A stretch of DNA of 64,000 bases from JBHELB01 sp041859045 (GCA_041859045.1 JBHELB010000022.1:20205-84204), one strand, 5' to 3'; counted from the first letter of the stretch, positions 15,310 to 24,547 are shown. Translations and numbers: made by a program. The notes: a model not told the origin generated them from the letters alone.

Positions 15310-16665
15310 TTGTCGATCATGGGGCTGCGTCTTGAAGCAGGTGCGCTCGTTGGCGGGCGCTTTGAGTTGGTTCGGCCACTGGGGCAAGGCGCCGTCGGCG
15401 CCGTGTGGCTTGCGCTCGATCGTCATCTCGACGGCGAGCCCGCCGCCTGCAAGTTCCTTCACCCGCATCTGGCAGGCGATCGGCGCGCCGTTTCCGATTT
15501 CAAGCGGGAAGTGCTCATCACGCGCCGCCTTCGCCATCCCGCCATTCTTGGCATTCACATGTTTTGGGAATCCGAGAGTGCCTGTTTCATCAGCATGGAT
15601 TTTGTGGAAGGCACTTCACTGGCCGACGCGCTGTCTGCGCGAGGCGAGCCGTTCCCGCCGAGCCAAGTATTCGCGTGGACCCGAGTTCTCGCGGATGCCC
15701 TTGATTACGCGCATAGTCGCGGCGTGCTGCATCGCGACGTAAAGCCCTCCAACATACTGCTCGATTCGGAAGGCGCGGTGCTGCTGGCGGATTTTGGTAT
15801 CGCGCGGCTTGCGGAGGATTTCGGTTCGAGTTCCGCGCCGCGGGTGCACAGCGGTACCGTGCTTTTTGCCAGTCCGGAGCAGATTCGCGGCGAACCGCTT
15901 GACGCCCGAAGCGATCAGTACAGCCTAGCCGCGACCGCGTACCAATTGCTAAGTGGTTCGCCGCCGTTCTACGGAACAGATTTGTTGGCGAATATTTTCG
16001 ATGCAACTCCTCCGTCGATTCCCGGTCTGGCTCCAGCCGCCAATGCCGCGTTGATGCGTGCGCTCGCCAAACGTCCCGGCGCGCGGTTCGCGTCGTGCAC
16101 CGATTTTTGGGAGGCGTTGTCGGCCGAACTCGCCGCGACGGAGGCGCCCGTACGGATCGTGCAATCGTTCGTGTCGAGCGACGCAGAAACCGTGCGTCTC
16201 CCGATACCCGATGCCGCGCAGCGCGCGAAACGGTTAGGCGAGATCCTGATCGATTCCGGAGTGATTACGCCGCCGCAGCTTGACGAAGCCCTTGCGGCGC
16301 AGCGCGCACGTGGCGGAAAACTCGGCGAAGTGTTGAGCGAACTGGGCTTTACTCAAGAAGACGCCGTGTTGTCTGCGCTGAGTCGGCAGTTGGGTATTCC
16401 AATAGCGGATCTTGACGCGGAAGAGATCGACCCCGCTATCGCGGCGTTGGTGACGCGCCCCATCGCACAGTACCGTCGGCTGTTGCCCTTGCGGAGACAC
16501 GGCGACCACTTGATTGTGGCGATGACCGATCCCCTCGATCTCAACGCGCTCGCGGAGTTGGAGGCAGCCAGCGGCTTAACCGTGCTACCATTGCTCGTTC
16601 GGCGCGCGCAGCTTGAGGCGGCGCTAGATCGCATATACGGCCGAGAATCCTCCAAGAAAGACTGA
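15310..16665 (+). CDS. Ser/Thr protein kinase fused to a C-terminal MshEN-type (GspE N-terminal) domain
   Basis: From the start, residues ~10-275 form a Hanks-type kinase: glycine loop LGQGAVGAVWLA, Lys in AACKFL, HRDVKPSNILL, DFGIARL and an SPEQIRGEPLDARSDQYSL segment, so it looks active. No transmembrane segment follows. Residues ~310-450 are a type II secretion/MshE N-terminal domain with two copies of the cyclic-di-GMP-binding pattern: RLGEILIDSG...QLDEALAAQ and KLGEVLSELG...AVLSALSRQ, then SRQLGIPIADL and HLIVAMTDPLDL. Such domains normally sit on GspE/PilB-type ATPases; no ATPase domain is present. TTG 15310 has AAGGGG 6 bases upstream; ATG 15319 is the alternative. The gene follows the sigma-54 activator by 64 bases and precedes the permease by 11. 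Confidence 0.9.
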   Translation: MSIMGLRLEAGALVGGRFELVRPLGQGAVGAVWLALDRHLDGEPAACKFLHPHLAGDRRAVSDFKREVLITRRLRHPAILGIHMFWESESACFISMDFVEGTSLADALSARGEPFPPSQVFAWTRVLADALDYAHSRGVLHRDVKPSNILLDSEGAVLLADFGIARLAEDFGSSSAPRVHSGTVLFASPEQIRGEPLDARSDQYSLAATAYQLLSGSPPFYGTDLLANIFDATPPSIPGLAPAANAALMRALAKRPGARFASCTDFWEALSAELAATEAPVRIVQSFVSSDAETVRLPIPDAAQRAKRLGEILIDSGVITPPQLDEALAAQRARGGKLGEVLSELGFTQEDAVLSALSRQLGIPIADLDAEEIDPAIAALVTRPIAQYRRLLPLRRHGDHLIVAMTDPLDLNALAELEAASGLTVLPLLVRRAQLEAALDRIYGRESSKKD

Positions 16666-16676
16666 AGGAGTTTCCA

Positions 16677-17885
16677 ATGAACTTCGTCATGGTCCGGCTC
16701 AGCGTTATGATGTTGCTGCAATACGCGATCTGGGGCTCGTGGTCGACCGCACTCACGCCGTATCTTCTCAAACTCGGTTTTTCGGGCGATCAGATCGGGG
16801 CGGTATTCAGCGCGCTCTGGATCGCCTGCATGATTGCGCCCGCCATCGGCGGTCAACTCGCGGACCGGCTTATGCCCACGCAGATTTTCCTCGGGCTTGC
16901 GCATCTTGGCGGGGCCTTGACGCTGTGGCAGGCCTCCACCGCGGCGACGTTTTCTTCGCTGTGGCCGTGGATGTTTGGCTACAGCCTGCTCTACGCGCCC
17001 ACGCTCGCGCTCACCAATTCACTGGCGTTTCATCATCTCGAGGATGCGAGCCGGCAGTTCGGGCGCATTCGTTTGTGGGGGACAATCGGCTGGATTCTCG
17101 CGGGACTGGCCGTTACCGCCGCGCGGGAAACGTGGCACACCGCCGAATGGATCGGGCGCAGCGATCTGTTGATGTTCGCCGCGGTGTTGTCGGTCGTTAT
17201 GGGCGTCTACTGTTTTACGCTGCCTTCCACGCCGCCGCGCCGCGAAAGCCCAAATCCCTTCGCCTTTCTCGAGGCGCTCTCCATGCTGAAAGATCGCAAC
17301 TTTCTCGTGTTCCTGCTGTGCTCCTTCGTGGTGACCACGGAACTGCAATTTTACTACGTGCCGACGCCTCAGTTTCTCCTCGACAACGGGATCAGCAACG
17401 ACCGCATCCCGGCGGCGCTGACGCTGGCGCAGGTCGCCGAGATTCTCGTGCTGCTCCTGTTGCTGCACTTGTCGTTGCGCAAGTTCGGCATCCGCAAGAC
17501 GATGGTGATTGGTATTCTTGCGTGGCCCTTGCGCTATTTCCTGTTCACGATACCTTCGCTGCCGGTGATCTTGGCGTCGCTCACGCTCCACGGTTTTGGC
17601 TATGCCTTCTTCTTCGTTGCCTCGCAAATCTATGTGGACCGCAAGGCGGCCGGCGACATGCGCGCTTCCGCGCAGGCCCTGCTGGCATTTTTCACCCTAG
17701 GACTTGGCAATACCTTCGGGAGTTTCTTCACCGGGCGCTGCATGGAGCTCTTCAAACAAGGCGATACGATGGCCTGGACCCCGTTTTTCCTTGTGCCTGC
17801 GGCCATCACCGTCGCCGCGGCGCTCGCGTTTGTGCTGCTGTTCAAGGACGATGTGAAGCTCGACGAGAAAGCAGGGAGGCTCTAA
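16677..17885 (+). CDS. MFS permease, nucleoside:proton symporter (NupG-like) family
   Basis: A 402-residue inner-membrane protein with about 12 hydrophobic segments. The N-terminus MVRLSVMMLLQYAIWGSW and the segment LGFSGDQIGAVFSALWIACMIAP closely fit NupG/XapB-type nucleoside permeases, and FGRIRLWGTIGWILAGL is the typical conserved loop after the fifth helix. The substrate is probably a nucleoside but related proteins in this lineage may carry other compounds. ATG 16677 is preceded by AAGGAG. It is the third gene of an apparent unit with the sigma-54 activator and the MshEN kinase. Confidence 0.85.
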   Translation: MNFVMVRLSVMMLLQYAIWGSWSTALTPYLLKLGFSGDQIGAVFSALWIACMIAPAIGGQLADRLMPTQIFLGLAHLGGALTLWQASTAATFSSLWPWMFGYSLLYAPTLALTNSLAFHHLEDASRQFGRIRLWGTIGWILAGLAVTAARETWHTAEWIGRSDLLMFAAVLSVVMGVYCFTLPSTPPRRESPNPFAFLEALSMLKDRNFLVFLLCSFVVTTELQFYYVPTPQFLLDNGISNDRIPAALTLAQVAEILVLLLLLHLSLRKFGIRKTMVIGILAWPLRYFLFTIPSLPVILASLTLHGFGYAFFFVASQIYVDRKAAGDMRASAQALLAFFTLGLGNTFGSFFTGRCMELFKQGDTMAWTPFFLVPAAITVAAALAFVLLFKDDVKLDEKAGRL

Positions 17886-17939
17886 GGTCTTCGGAGAACA
17901 TGTGTTGCGCGTTGCCGCGCTTGCCGTTTCGTCGTTCAG

Positions 17940-17968
17940 TTGAAACGGATTCTCTTCCTTTCTATAAT
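17940..17968 (+). promoter_or_regulatory. Near-consensus sigma-70 promoter of guaB-guaA
   Basis: TTGAAA and TATAAT are separated by exactly 17 bases, 60 bases upstream of the guaB start. This is the best promoter in the window and marks the start of the guaB-guaA-nqrA-apbE run. Confidence 0.8.
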
Positions 17969-18028
17969 CTCCTTTTCTAAGGATCACGGCGTTCGTGCCG
18001 GAAGTGTCCCAACTGGTGATGAGGCGCT

Positions 18029-19498
18029 ATGGAATTCGAGCATCGGTTCCCGGAAGGTCTTTCATTCGACGACGTGTTGTTGGTCCCGGCCAAGTCCAAC
18101 GTGCTGCCGCGCGATGTGGACCTCAAGACCCGGCTGACCAAGAACCTTACGACAAGCATCCCGCTGCTCAGCGCCGCCATGGATACGGTAACCGAGGCGC
18201 GCCTGGCCATCGCCATCGCCCAGCAGGGCGGCATCGGCATTATCCATAAGAACTTCTCGATTGACGACCAAGCGGGCGAGGTGGACCGCGTCAAGCGTTC
18301 CCAGGCCGGAATTATTACCGATCCGTTCACGCTGACGCCGGAGCGCAGCGTGCAAGAGGCCGAAGACCTCATGGCGCACTACCGCGTGTCCGGCGTGCCG
18401 ATTACGGACAAGTCCGGTAAATTGGTTGGCATCTTGACCAACCGCGATCTGCGTTTTCACGAGGATTTCTCGACGCCCATCGGCGAAGTGATGACCAAGG
18501 ACAATCTCGTCACGATTTCCCCGGGCACGAGCCGCGAACGCGCCCGCGAACTGCTGCACAAGCATCGCATTGAGAAGCTGCCCATCGTCGATCAAGACGG
18601 CAAACTGGTCGGCCTGATCACGATCAAAGACATCATGCGCGCCCGCGACTATCCCAATAGCTGCATGGATCCGCTGGGCCGCTTGCGGGTGGGCGCGGCG
18701 CTGGGCGTGGGGTCGGGGGAACTCGACCGTTGCCGGGCGCTGGTGGATGCGAAGGTCGATCTCGTGGTGATCGACAGCGCGCATGGCCATTCGGAGATGG
18801 TCATCGACACGGTTCGCCAAGTGCGCGAGGCGTTCCCCGATCTTGAGATTATCGCGGGTAACATCGTGACGCCCGAGGCGGCGAAAGACCTTATTGCCGC
18901 GGGCGCGTCGGCGCTCAAAGTCGGCGTTGGACCGGGCTCGATCTGCACCACGCGCGTCGTCGCTGGCGCCGGCATGCCCCAACTTTCCGCGATTATGGAA
19001 GTATCCCGTGTCGCGCACGAGGCCGACATCCCCGTCATCGGCGATGGCGGCGTGCGCTACTCCGGCGATATCGTGAAGGCCATCGCGGGCGGCGCGGACA
19101 GCGTCATGATCGGCAGCCTGTTCGCGGGCACGGCCGAAAGCCCGGGCGAAACGGCCTTGTTCGAAGGGCGCACCTACAAAGTCTACCGCGGCATGGGGTC
19201 AACCAAGGCCATGCAGCGCGGCAGCAAGACTCGCTACATGCAGTTCGAAGAAGACGCCCGCAAACTCGTTCCAGAGGGCGTCGAGGGCCGCGTGCCGTTC
19301 CGCGGACCGTTGTCGGATTACGTTCACCAACTGCTCGGCGGCCTGCGCGCGGGCATGGGCTACTGCGGCTGCCGCACCATCGCCGAGCTTCAGACCAAAG
19401 CGAAGTTCGTGCGCGTCACCGCCGCCGGTATCCGCGAGAGTCATCCCCATGACATCACGATTACCGAGGAACCGCCCAATTATCAGGTCATGAGGTAA
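18029..19498 (+). CDS. guaB: Inosine-5'-monophosphate dehydrogenase
   Basis: A 489-residue IMPDH that oxidises IMP to XMP with NAD in GTP synthesis. The catalytic loop GPGSICTTRVV with the nucleophilic Cys, the AAMDTVTE segment, two CBS domains (about residues 95-205; GVPITDKSGKLVGILTNRDL and KLPIVDQDGKLVGLITIKD) and the flap MGSTKAMQRGSKTRY are all in place. The length is standard. It is followed after 3 bases by guaA and preceded by a strong promoter at 17940-17968. No guanine riboswitch is visible in the short leader. Confidence 0.97.
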   Translation: MEFEHRFPEGLSFDDVLLVPAKSNVLPRDVDLKTRLTKNLTTSIPLLSAAMDTVTEARLAIAIAQQGGIGIIHKNFSIDDQAGEVDRVKRSQAGIITDPFTLTPERSVQEAEDLMAHYRVSGVPITDKSGKLVGILTNRDLRFHEDFSTPIGEVMTKDNLVTISPGTSRERARELLHKHRIEKLPIVDQDGKLVGLITIKDIMRARDYPNSCMDPLGRLRVGAALGVGSGELDRCRALVDAKVDLVVIDSAHGHSEMVIDTVRQVREAFPDLEIIAGNIVTPEAAKDLIAAGASALKVGVGPGSICTTRVVAGAGMPQLSAIMEVSRVAHEADIPVIGDGGVRYSGDIVKAIAGGADSVMIGSLFAGTAESPGETALFEGRTYKVYRGMGSTKAMQRGSKTRYMQFEEDARKLVPEGVEGRVPFRGPLSDYVHQLLGGLRAGMGYCGCRTIAELQTKAKFVRVTAAGIRESHPHDITITEEPPNYQVMR

Positions 19499-19501
19499 CC
19501 C

Positions 19502-21049
19502 ATGCAGGGAGTTGGACGCCCGATCCTGGTGCTCGATTTCGGAGCCCAGTACAGCAAACTTATCGCCCGTCGCGTGCGCGAAGCCAAGGTCTACAGCCTG
19601 ATCCTTCCGTACAACGCGTCCATGGACCAAATCCGCGCGCTGAATCCCGCGGGCATCATCTTCAGCGGCGGCCCCGCCAGCGTGCATGCGCCTGGCGCGC
19701 CGTTGCCCACGCCCGAGGTCTTCGAACTCGGCGTGCCGATTCTGGGGATCTGCTACGGCGTGCAGGTGTTCGCGCACATGCTCGGCGGCAAAGTCGAACG
19801 GTCGGCCAAACGCGAGTACGGCATCGCCCATCTCGAATCCTCCGACACGACCGGCTTTTTCGACGGCGTGGCGTCGCGCACACAAGTATGGATGAGCCAC
19901 GGCGATTCCATCTCCGTGTTGCCTCGGGATTTCGCCGCGATCGGAGAGACGGAGAACTGCCCCTACGCGGCCATCGCCGATCCCCAGCGCCGCTTTTACG
20001 GCGTGCAGTTCCACCCCGAGGTGGTCCACACGCCGCAAGGCGCGTTGATCCTGTCCAATTTCGTGCACAACATCTGCGGCTCGGCTTCGCTCTGGGATAT
20101 GGGGTCGTTCGCCGATCTCGCGATCGAGCAAGTGCGACAACAAGTCGGCGACGGCCGCGTCGTGTGTGGCCTAAGCGGCGGCGTGGATTCCAGCGTCGCG
20201 GCGGTGTTGTTGCACCGCGCGTTGGGCGATCGTCTAGTCTGTGTATTTGTGAACAACGGCCTGCTGCGGAAGGGCGAGCCCGAACTCGTGCAAGAAGTCT
20301 TTCTCGGCCATTTCCACATCGATCTGCGCTATGTGGATGCCGAAGAACGCTTTCTCAATGCGCTGAATGGCGTCTCGGACCCCGAACAGAAGCGCAAGAT
20401 TATCGGCAATCTATTTATCGAAGTCTTCGAGGAAGAGGCGCGCTCGCTCGGAAGAGTCGATTTCCTAGCGCAGGGCACGCTGTATCCCGATGTGATTGAG
20501 AGCGTTTCCGCGACCGGTGGGCCGTCGGTGACCATCAAGAGCCACCACAACGTCGGCGGGCTTCCCGAGGACATGAACCTGCAACTGGTCGAGCCCCTGC
20601 GCGAGCTGTTCAAGGACGAGGTCCGCGCGCTGGGCAAGACGCTTGGGCTTCCCGACGAAATCGTTTGGCGTCACCCCTTCCCCGGTCCGGGGCTGGGCGT
20701 GCGGTGCATTGGCGAGGTTACCAAAGACCGACTCGATACCTTGCGCGAGGCGGACGCGATTTTTATCGACGAGATCAAGAAGGCAGGACTCTACGGCGAC
20801 ATTTGGCAGGCGCTGGTGTGTTTACTGCCCGTACGCAGCGTGGGGGTTCAGGGCGACGAACGTACCTATGAAGAGGTCTGCTCGCTCCGCGCGGTCACGA
20901 GCGAAGACGCCATGACCGCCGATTGGTTCCGTTTTCCGCCCGAGGTGCTGCAGCGCGTCTCGAACCGTATCTGCAACGAAGTCAAACATATCAACCGCGT
21001 CCTCTACGACGTAACGAGTAAACCTCCCGCGACCATCGAGTGGGAATAG
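19502..21049 (+). CDS. guaA: GMP synthase (glutamine-hydrolysing)
   Basis: A 515-residue two-domain enzyme that aminates XMP to GMP. The N-terminal class I glutamine amidotransferase carries GICYGVQ with the catalytic Cys and the FHPEV His/Glu; the ATP-pyrophosphatase domain has the P-loop GLSGGVDSSVAAVL; the C-terminal dimerisation domain contains RHPFPGPGLGVR-type sequence (WRHPFPGPGLGVRCIG) and ends PPATIEWE as expected. It directly follows guaB, and the nqrA start codon lies one base after its stop. Confidence 0.97.
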   Translation: MQGVGRPILVLDFGAQYSKLIARRVREAKVYSLILPYNASMDQIRALNPAGIIFSGGPASVHAPGAPLPTPEVFELGVPILGICYGVQVFAHMLGGKVERSAKREYGIAHLESSDTTGFFDGVASRTQVWMSHGDSISVLPRDFAAIGETENCPYAAIADPQRRFYGVQFHPEVVHTPQGALILSNFVHNICGSASLWDMGSFADLAIEQVRQQVGDGRVVCGLSGGVDSSVAAVLLHRALGDRLVCVFVNNGLLRKGEPELVQEVFLGHFHIDLRYVDAEERFLNALNGVSDPEQKRKIIGNLFIEVFEEEARSLGRVDFLAQGTLYPDVIESVSATGGPSVTIKSHHNVGGLPEDMNLQLVEPLRELFKDEVRALGKTLGLPDEIVWRHPFPGPGLGVRCIGEVTKDRLDTLREADAIFIDEIKKAGLYGDIWQALVCLLPVRSVGVQGDERTYEEVCSLRAVTSEDAMTADWFRFPPEVLQRVSNRICNEVKHINRVLYDVTSKPPATIEWE

Positions 21050-21050
21050 T

Positions 21051-22412
21051 ATGGCGCTGCATCGTATAACCGGGGGACTGGTCCTTCCTTTAACTGGACG
21101 CCCCGAATTCCGTATTGAAGATGCCCCGCCGGTTACGCACGTCGCGGTGTTTGCAGCCGACTATCCTGGGTTGCGCCTCACGTTGCGCTGTGCCGAGGGC
21201 AAAATCGTTCGCCGAGGCCAGCCGCTGCTCGCCGACGAGACCCGTCCAGATATTCTCGTTACCGCACCGGCTTCGGGGACCGTTACGGCTATCCCGAGAG
21301 ACCCTGCGGGTGCGCCGGAGGCCGTTGTCGTTGCAATAGACGCATCGGAAAACGCCTCCCATTCGTTTGCCGCGTTCACCGACAAGGATGCGGCCGGACA
21401 TAGCGACGCCGAGGTGAAGGCCCTCCTACTCGAATCGGGCCTTTGGACGGCGTTGCGAACGCGTCCGTTCGACCGCGTGCCGGATCCCACGCAGACACCC
21501 AAGGCCATTTTCATTACCGCGGTCGACACCGATCCCTTGGCGCCATTGCCAGATATCGTCGTGGCCGGATACGAAGACGAATTCATCCAAGGCCTCATGT
21601 GTGTGGTCAAATTGACGCCCGGCATGACCTATCTGTGTCTTGCGCCGGGCTCGAAGTTGCCGTCCTCATCGAACCACGGCGTGCAGGCTGAGCACTTTGC
21701 TGGTCCCACGCCTGCGGGCCATGTGGCCACCCATATTCGCATTCTCTCCAACATTCGACCCGGTGAAACCGTCTGGCATATCGGGTATCAGGACGTGCTT
21801 GCGATAGGCCATCTTCTGCGCACAGGCAGACTGCCCTCGCATCGCGCTATCGCCCTCGCAGGCTCCGCCGTCGCAGCGCCCCGCCTCCTCAGAACGTTGC
21901 CCGGCGCGTCCCTGGCCGAACTGACCGCAGGTCAACTCGTGCCAAGCGCACACCCACACCGCGTCTACCCGGACGGAGTGTTGCGCGGGCGCGACGCGGA
22001 TCTATCGAGGGCGTACCTTGGATCGCGCGGTACGCTTGTCGCGGTGCTGCGCGAGGACGATGCGCGCGCGCTGTTCTCGCTTGGGCGCACGCTTCGGGGG
22101 CGTTTGACGCGCGTGAGGACCGCCGCCCACGCGACGCTGCTGCGGTGGTGGATTGCGCTCGCCTCGCGTCTCAAGCCCGCGCCCAATCCCAACGTGCCGC
22201 TGAATCTCGGGGCGTGCCGAACGCCTTCATTTGTGTACCCGCCGTTTCTGTTGCGCGCGCTACGACGCGGAAATGCCACCCGCGCGGAACGCTTCGGCGT
22301 TCGAGCGCTCGGCGAAGAGGACATGACGCCATGCGAACTACTCTGCCCTGCGGTGAATTACCGCACACTGTTGAACGACACGCTCTCACGACTCGAAAGG
22401 CATCGTCCTTAG
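21051..22412 (+). CDS. nqrA: Na+-translocating NADH:quinone reductase subunit A (NqrA)
   Basis: NqrA is the large membrane-peripheral cytoplasmic subunit of the sodium pump that oxidises NADH with quinone. Recognition rests on the N-terminal GGLVLPLTGRP, the biotinyl/lipoyl-like VTAPASGTVTAI segment, SGLWTALRTRPFDRVP, AIFITAVDTDPLAP and the C-terminal Cys pair region CELLCPAVNY. No CxxCxxC clusters are present, which argues against RnfC. In known operons nqrB-F follow directly; here the next gene is apbE, so the membrane subunits are elsewhere or absent. The gene is tightly coupled to guaA. Confidence 0.88.
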   Translation: MALHRITGGLVLPLTGRPEFRIEDAPPVTHVAVFAADYPGLRLTLRCAEGKIVRRGQPLLADETRPDILVTAPASGTVTAIPRDPAGAPEAVVVAIDASENASHSFAAFTDKDAAGHSDAEVKALLLESGLWTALRTRPFDRVPDPTQTPKAIFITAVDTDPLAPLPDIVVAGYEDEFIQGLMCVVKLTPGMTYLCLAPGSKLPSSSNHGVQAEHFAGPTPAGHVATHIRILSNIRPGETVWHIGYQDVLAIGHLLRTGRLPSHRAIALAGSAVAAPRLLRTLPGASLAELTAGQLVPSAHPHRVYPDGVLRGRDADLSRAYLGSRGTLVAVLREDDARALFSLGRTLRGRLTRVRTAAHATLLRWWIALASRLKPAPNPNVPLNLGACRTPSFVYPPFLLRALRRGNATRAERFGVRALGEEDMTPCELLCPAVNYRTLLNDTLSRLERHRP

Positions 22413-22417
22413 CGACC

Positions 22418-23428
22418 GTGCGCATTCTGGCGGCGCTCGTTGCGCTCATCGCCGTTGCCGGCTGCTTCTCCGGTCCGGGCGAGATTGTGGACACCGGCAA
22501 AACGATGGGGACGACCTTCTCCATAAAGGTCAATACCGCAGGGATTTCAACGGACGCCGCGCACAAGGCCCTTGCCGCCGCCGCCGAGGCTATTCAGGAT
22601 GTGGACCGCAAGATGTCCACATACAAAAAAGACTCCGAACTCTCGCGTTTTAATCAGCAGCAAGATACTCAACCCTTCGTTTTCTCGCGCGAGACCTTCG
22701 AGGTCTTGACCATGTCCGAGCAAGTGAGTCGCGAGAGCGGCGGGGCGTTCGACATTACCGTGGGACCGTTGGTGAATGCGTGGGGCTTCGGGCCGGATAA
22801 AGCGCAGGAGCGGGAGCTAACCGACGAGGAGATCGCCGCACTCCGCCCGCGCATCGGTTACGAGAAACTGCATCTCGACGCGGCCCAACTGAGCGCCCGC
22901 AAAGAGGTCCCTGATCTCTACTGCGATCTCTCCGCGATTGCGGCCGGTTACGCCGCGGATCGGGCGGCGGAAGTCCTTGACGCGCATGGCTGCATGAACT
23001 ACCTCGTGGAACTCAGCGGCGAAATCCGCGCGCGCGGGGTAAACGCCCAAGGCAATCCTTGGCGCATCGCAGTCGAGAAACCCGAACCCGGGGAGCGCGC
23101 GGTGGAACGCGTGATACCGCTGCGCGACGCGTCGCTGGCCACTTCCGGCGACTACCGGAACTACTTTGAGGTGGGTGGACGTCGCTTATCTCACGAGATC
23201 GACCCGGCTACGGGCCGTCCCATCACGCACGCGCTTGCATCGGCCACGGTAATTCACAAACAATGCGCGATGGCCGATGCCTACGCAACCGCGATTATGG
23301 TGCTCGGTCCGGAGAAGGGGTACGAGTTCGCGGTACGCCTGAATCTGCCCGTTTTGCTCATCATTCACGACGACACCGCGCCGGGCGGCTTTATCGAGCG
23401 CGCCACGCCCGCGTTCGCTCAGCTCTGA
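22418..23428 (+). CDS. apbE: FAD:protein FMN transferase (ApbE), lipoprotein
   Basis: ApbE attaches FMN to Thr residues of NqrB/NqrC or RnfG/RnfD on the periplasmic side. GTG 22418, just after the nqrA stop, is preferred because it begins a compact lipoprotein signal (MRILAALVALIAVAGC); ATG 22331, overlapping nqrA, would give a long non-signal extension. The mature protein has TGKTMGTTFSIKV, GGAFDITVGPLVNAWGF, the FAD-binding DLSAIAAGYAADRA, and the Mg-site region SGDYRNYF followed by SHEIDPATGRP and MADAYATAIMVLG. At 336 residues it is full length. Its partner next door is nqrA. Confidence 0.92.
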   Translation: MRILAALVALIAVAGCFSGPGEIVDTGKTMGTTFSIKVNTAGISTDAAHKALAAAAEAIQDVDRKMSTYKKDSELSRFNQQQDTQPFVFSRETFEVLTMSEQVSRESGGAFDITVGPLVNAWGFGPDKAQERELTDEEIAALRPRIGYEKLHLDAAQLSARKEVPDLYCDLSAIAAGYAADRAAEVLDAHGCMNYLVELSGEIRARGVNAQGNPWRIAVEKPEPGERAVERVIPLRDASLATSGDYRNYFEVGGRRLSHEIDPATGRPITHALASATVIHKQCAMADAYATAIMVLGPEKGYEFAVRLNLPVLLIIHDDTAPGGFIERATPAFAQL

Positions 23429-23566
23429 GGCGCGGAAAACCGGCCGCAGGAAACAGGCGGTTTGCGTAGCGCGCAAGCAATTGTTACTATTTCGCCATCG
23501 CGCCGGGACCGCCGGATCTGGAGTTCTGCGGAAACGGGAGATGCCCGAACAAGGAGTGTACGCAGC

Positions 23567-24547
23567 GTGAGAGTACGCGGATTTCTACCAGGAATCGCTT
23601 TGGCGGCGGCATTGGCGCTGTTGGCGGGCGCCGCCCAGGCGCAATGGACGTGGACGCCCCAGACCAAGCGGTGGGTGAATATCAAGCGGATGCCCAAGGA
23701 GACCGCCGAGCTTCAGCTCGAGTACGCGCGCAAGCTGATGCTCGATGGCAAGTACGGCAAGGCGCTCGACGAGACGGACAAATTCACCAACTACTACGCC
23801 GACAGCGAATTTTCCGACGACAACCAGTTCTTGCGGGGCGAAATCCTGCTCGCCCAGGGCGATCTGCTGCTGGCAGCCAAGGAATTTCAGCAAGTCGTCA
23901 AGAACTACCCCAACACGGATCTGTTTGATCAGGTGATCAAGAAGCAATACGAGATCGGCGACCGCCTTTACGCGCTGGGCGTCGAGAAATCGAAAAAGCA
24001 TTGGAATCCCCTGCGCAAACGGCCCTTCAAGCACGCGATCGAAGTCTATAATATGGTCATCGACAACCAGCCGTTCACGCCGGCCGCAGCGGAGGCGCAG
24101 TACAAAGTGGGCCTGTGCTACTTCATGCGCAAGGAATACAAGAGCGCGGCGGCGGAATATCGGCGGGTCATTGAGGATTACTCCGGTTCCGACTGGGTGG
24201 ACGATGCGGCGGCGGGTCTCGCGGAGGCGTACTACAAATCGTCGTTACCGCCTGCCTATGACCAAGCGCCCAGCCAATTGACGATCAATGCCATCGACGA
24301 TTTCAAAGATCGTTACCCTGGCGACGCTCGTACCGCCGATTTGGATGAAAAGCGCGTGAAGATGCGCAACAGCCTGGCGGAACAACGGCTTCAGACCGCG
24401 CAGTTCTATGAAAAACGCCGAAAGTTCGACGCGGCTCGGATCTACTATCAGGTCGTGGTGGACCAGTTCCCCGAAACTCCCTCGGCCGCAAAGGCTCAGG
24501 AGTGGCTCGGAGCGCACCAGGCGGTGGGGGCGCGGCCCGCATCATGA
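23567..24547 (+). CDS. BamD-like outer-membrane assembly TPR protein
   Basis: A 326-residue secreted protein starting at GTG 23567 (AAGGAG at 23551-23556). It has a cleavable signal peptide (LAAALALLAGAAQA, then QW); the lipidation Cys of classical BamD is absent, so it may be periplasmic or anchored otherwise. The body is a run of tetratricopeptide repeats typical of YfiO/BamD and related CpoB-type proteins: ARKLMLDGKYGKALDETDKF, RGEILLAQGDLLLAAKEFQQVV, YKVGLCYFMRKEYKSAAAEYRRVI and YEKRRKFDAARIYYQVVVDQFP. BamD is a partner of BamA in beta-barrel insertion. It overlaps the LptE-like gene by 4 bases, which supports an envelope-biogenesis role. Confidence 0.8.
   Translation: MRVRGFLPGIALAAALALLAGAAQAQWTWTPQTKRWVNIKRMPKETAELQLEYARKLMLDGKYGKALDETDKFTNYYADSEFSDDNQFLRGEILLAQGDLLLAAKEFQQVVKNYPNTDLFDQVIKKQYEIGDRLYALGVEKSKKHWNPLRKRPFKHAIEVYNMVIDNQPFTPAAAEAQYKVGLCYFMRKEYKSAAAEYRRVIEDYSGSDWVDDAAAGLAEAYYKSSLPPAYDQAPSQLTINAIDDFKDRYPGDARTADLDEKRVKMRNSLAEQRLQTAQFYEKRRKFDAARIYYQVVVDQFPETPSAAKAQEWLGAHQAVGARPAS

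Noticed and set aside
21051..22412. RnfC in place of NqrA
   Set aside because: The tandem iron-sulphur cluster motifs of RnfC are absent, and NqrA signatures (SGLWTALRTRPF, AIFITAVDTDPLAP) are present.
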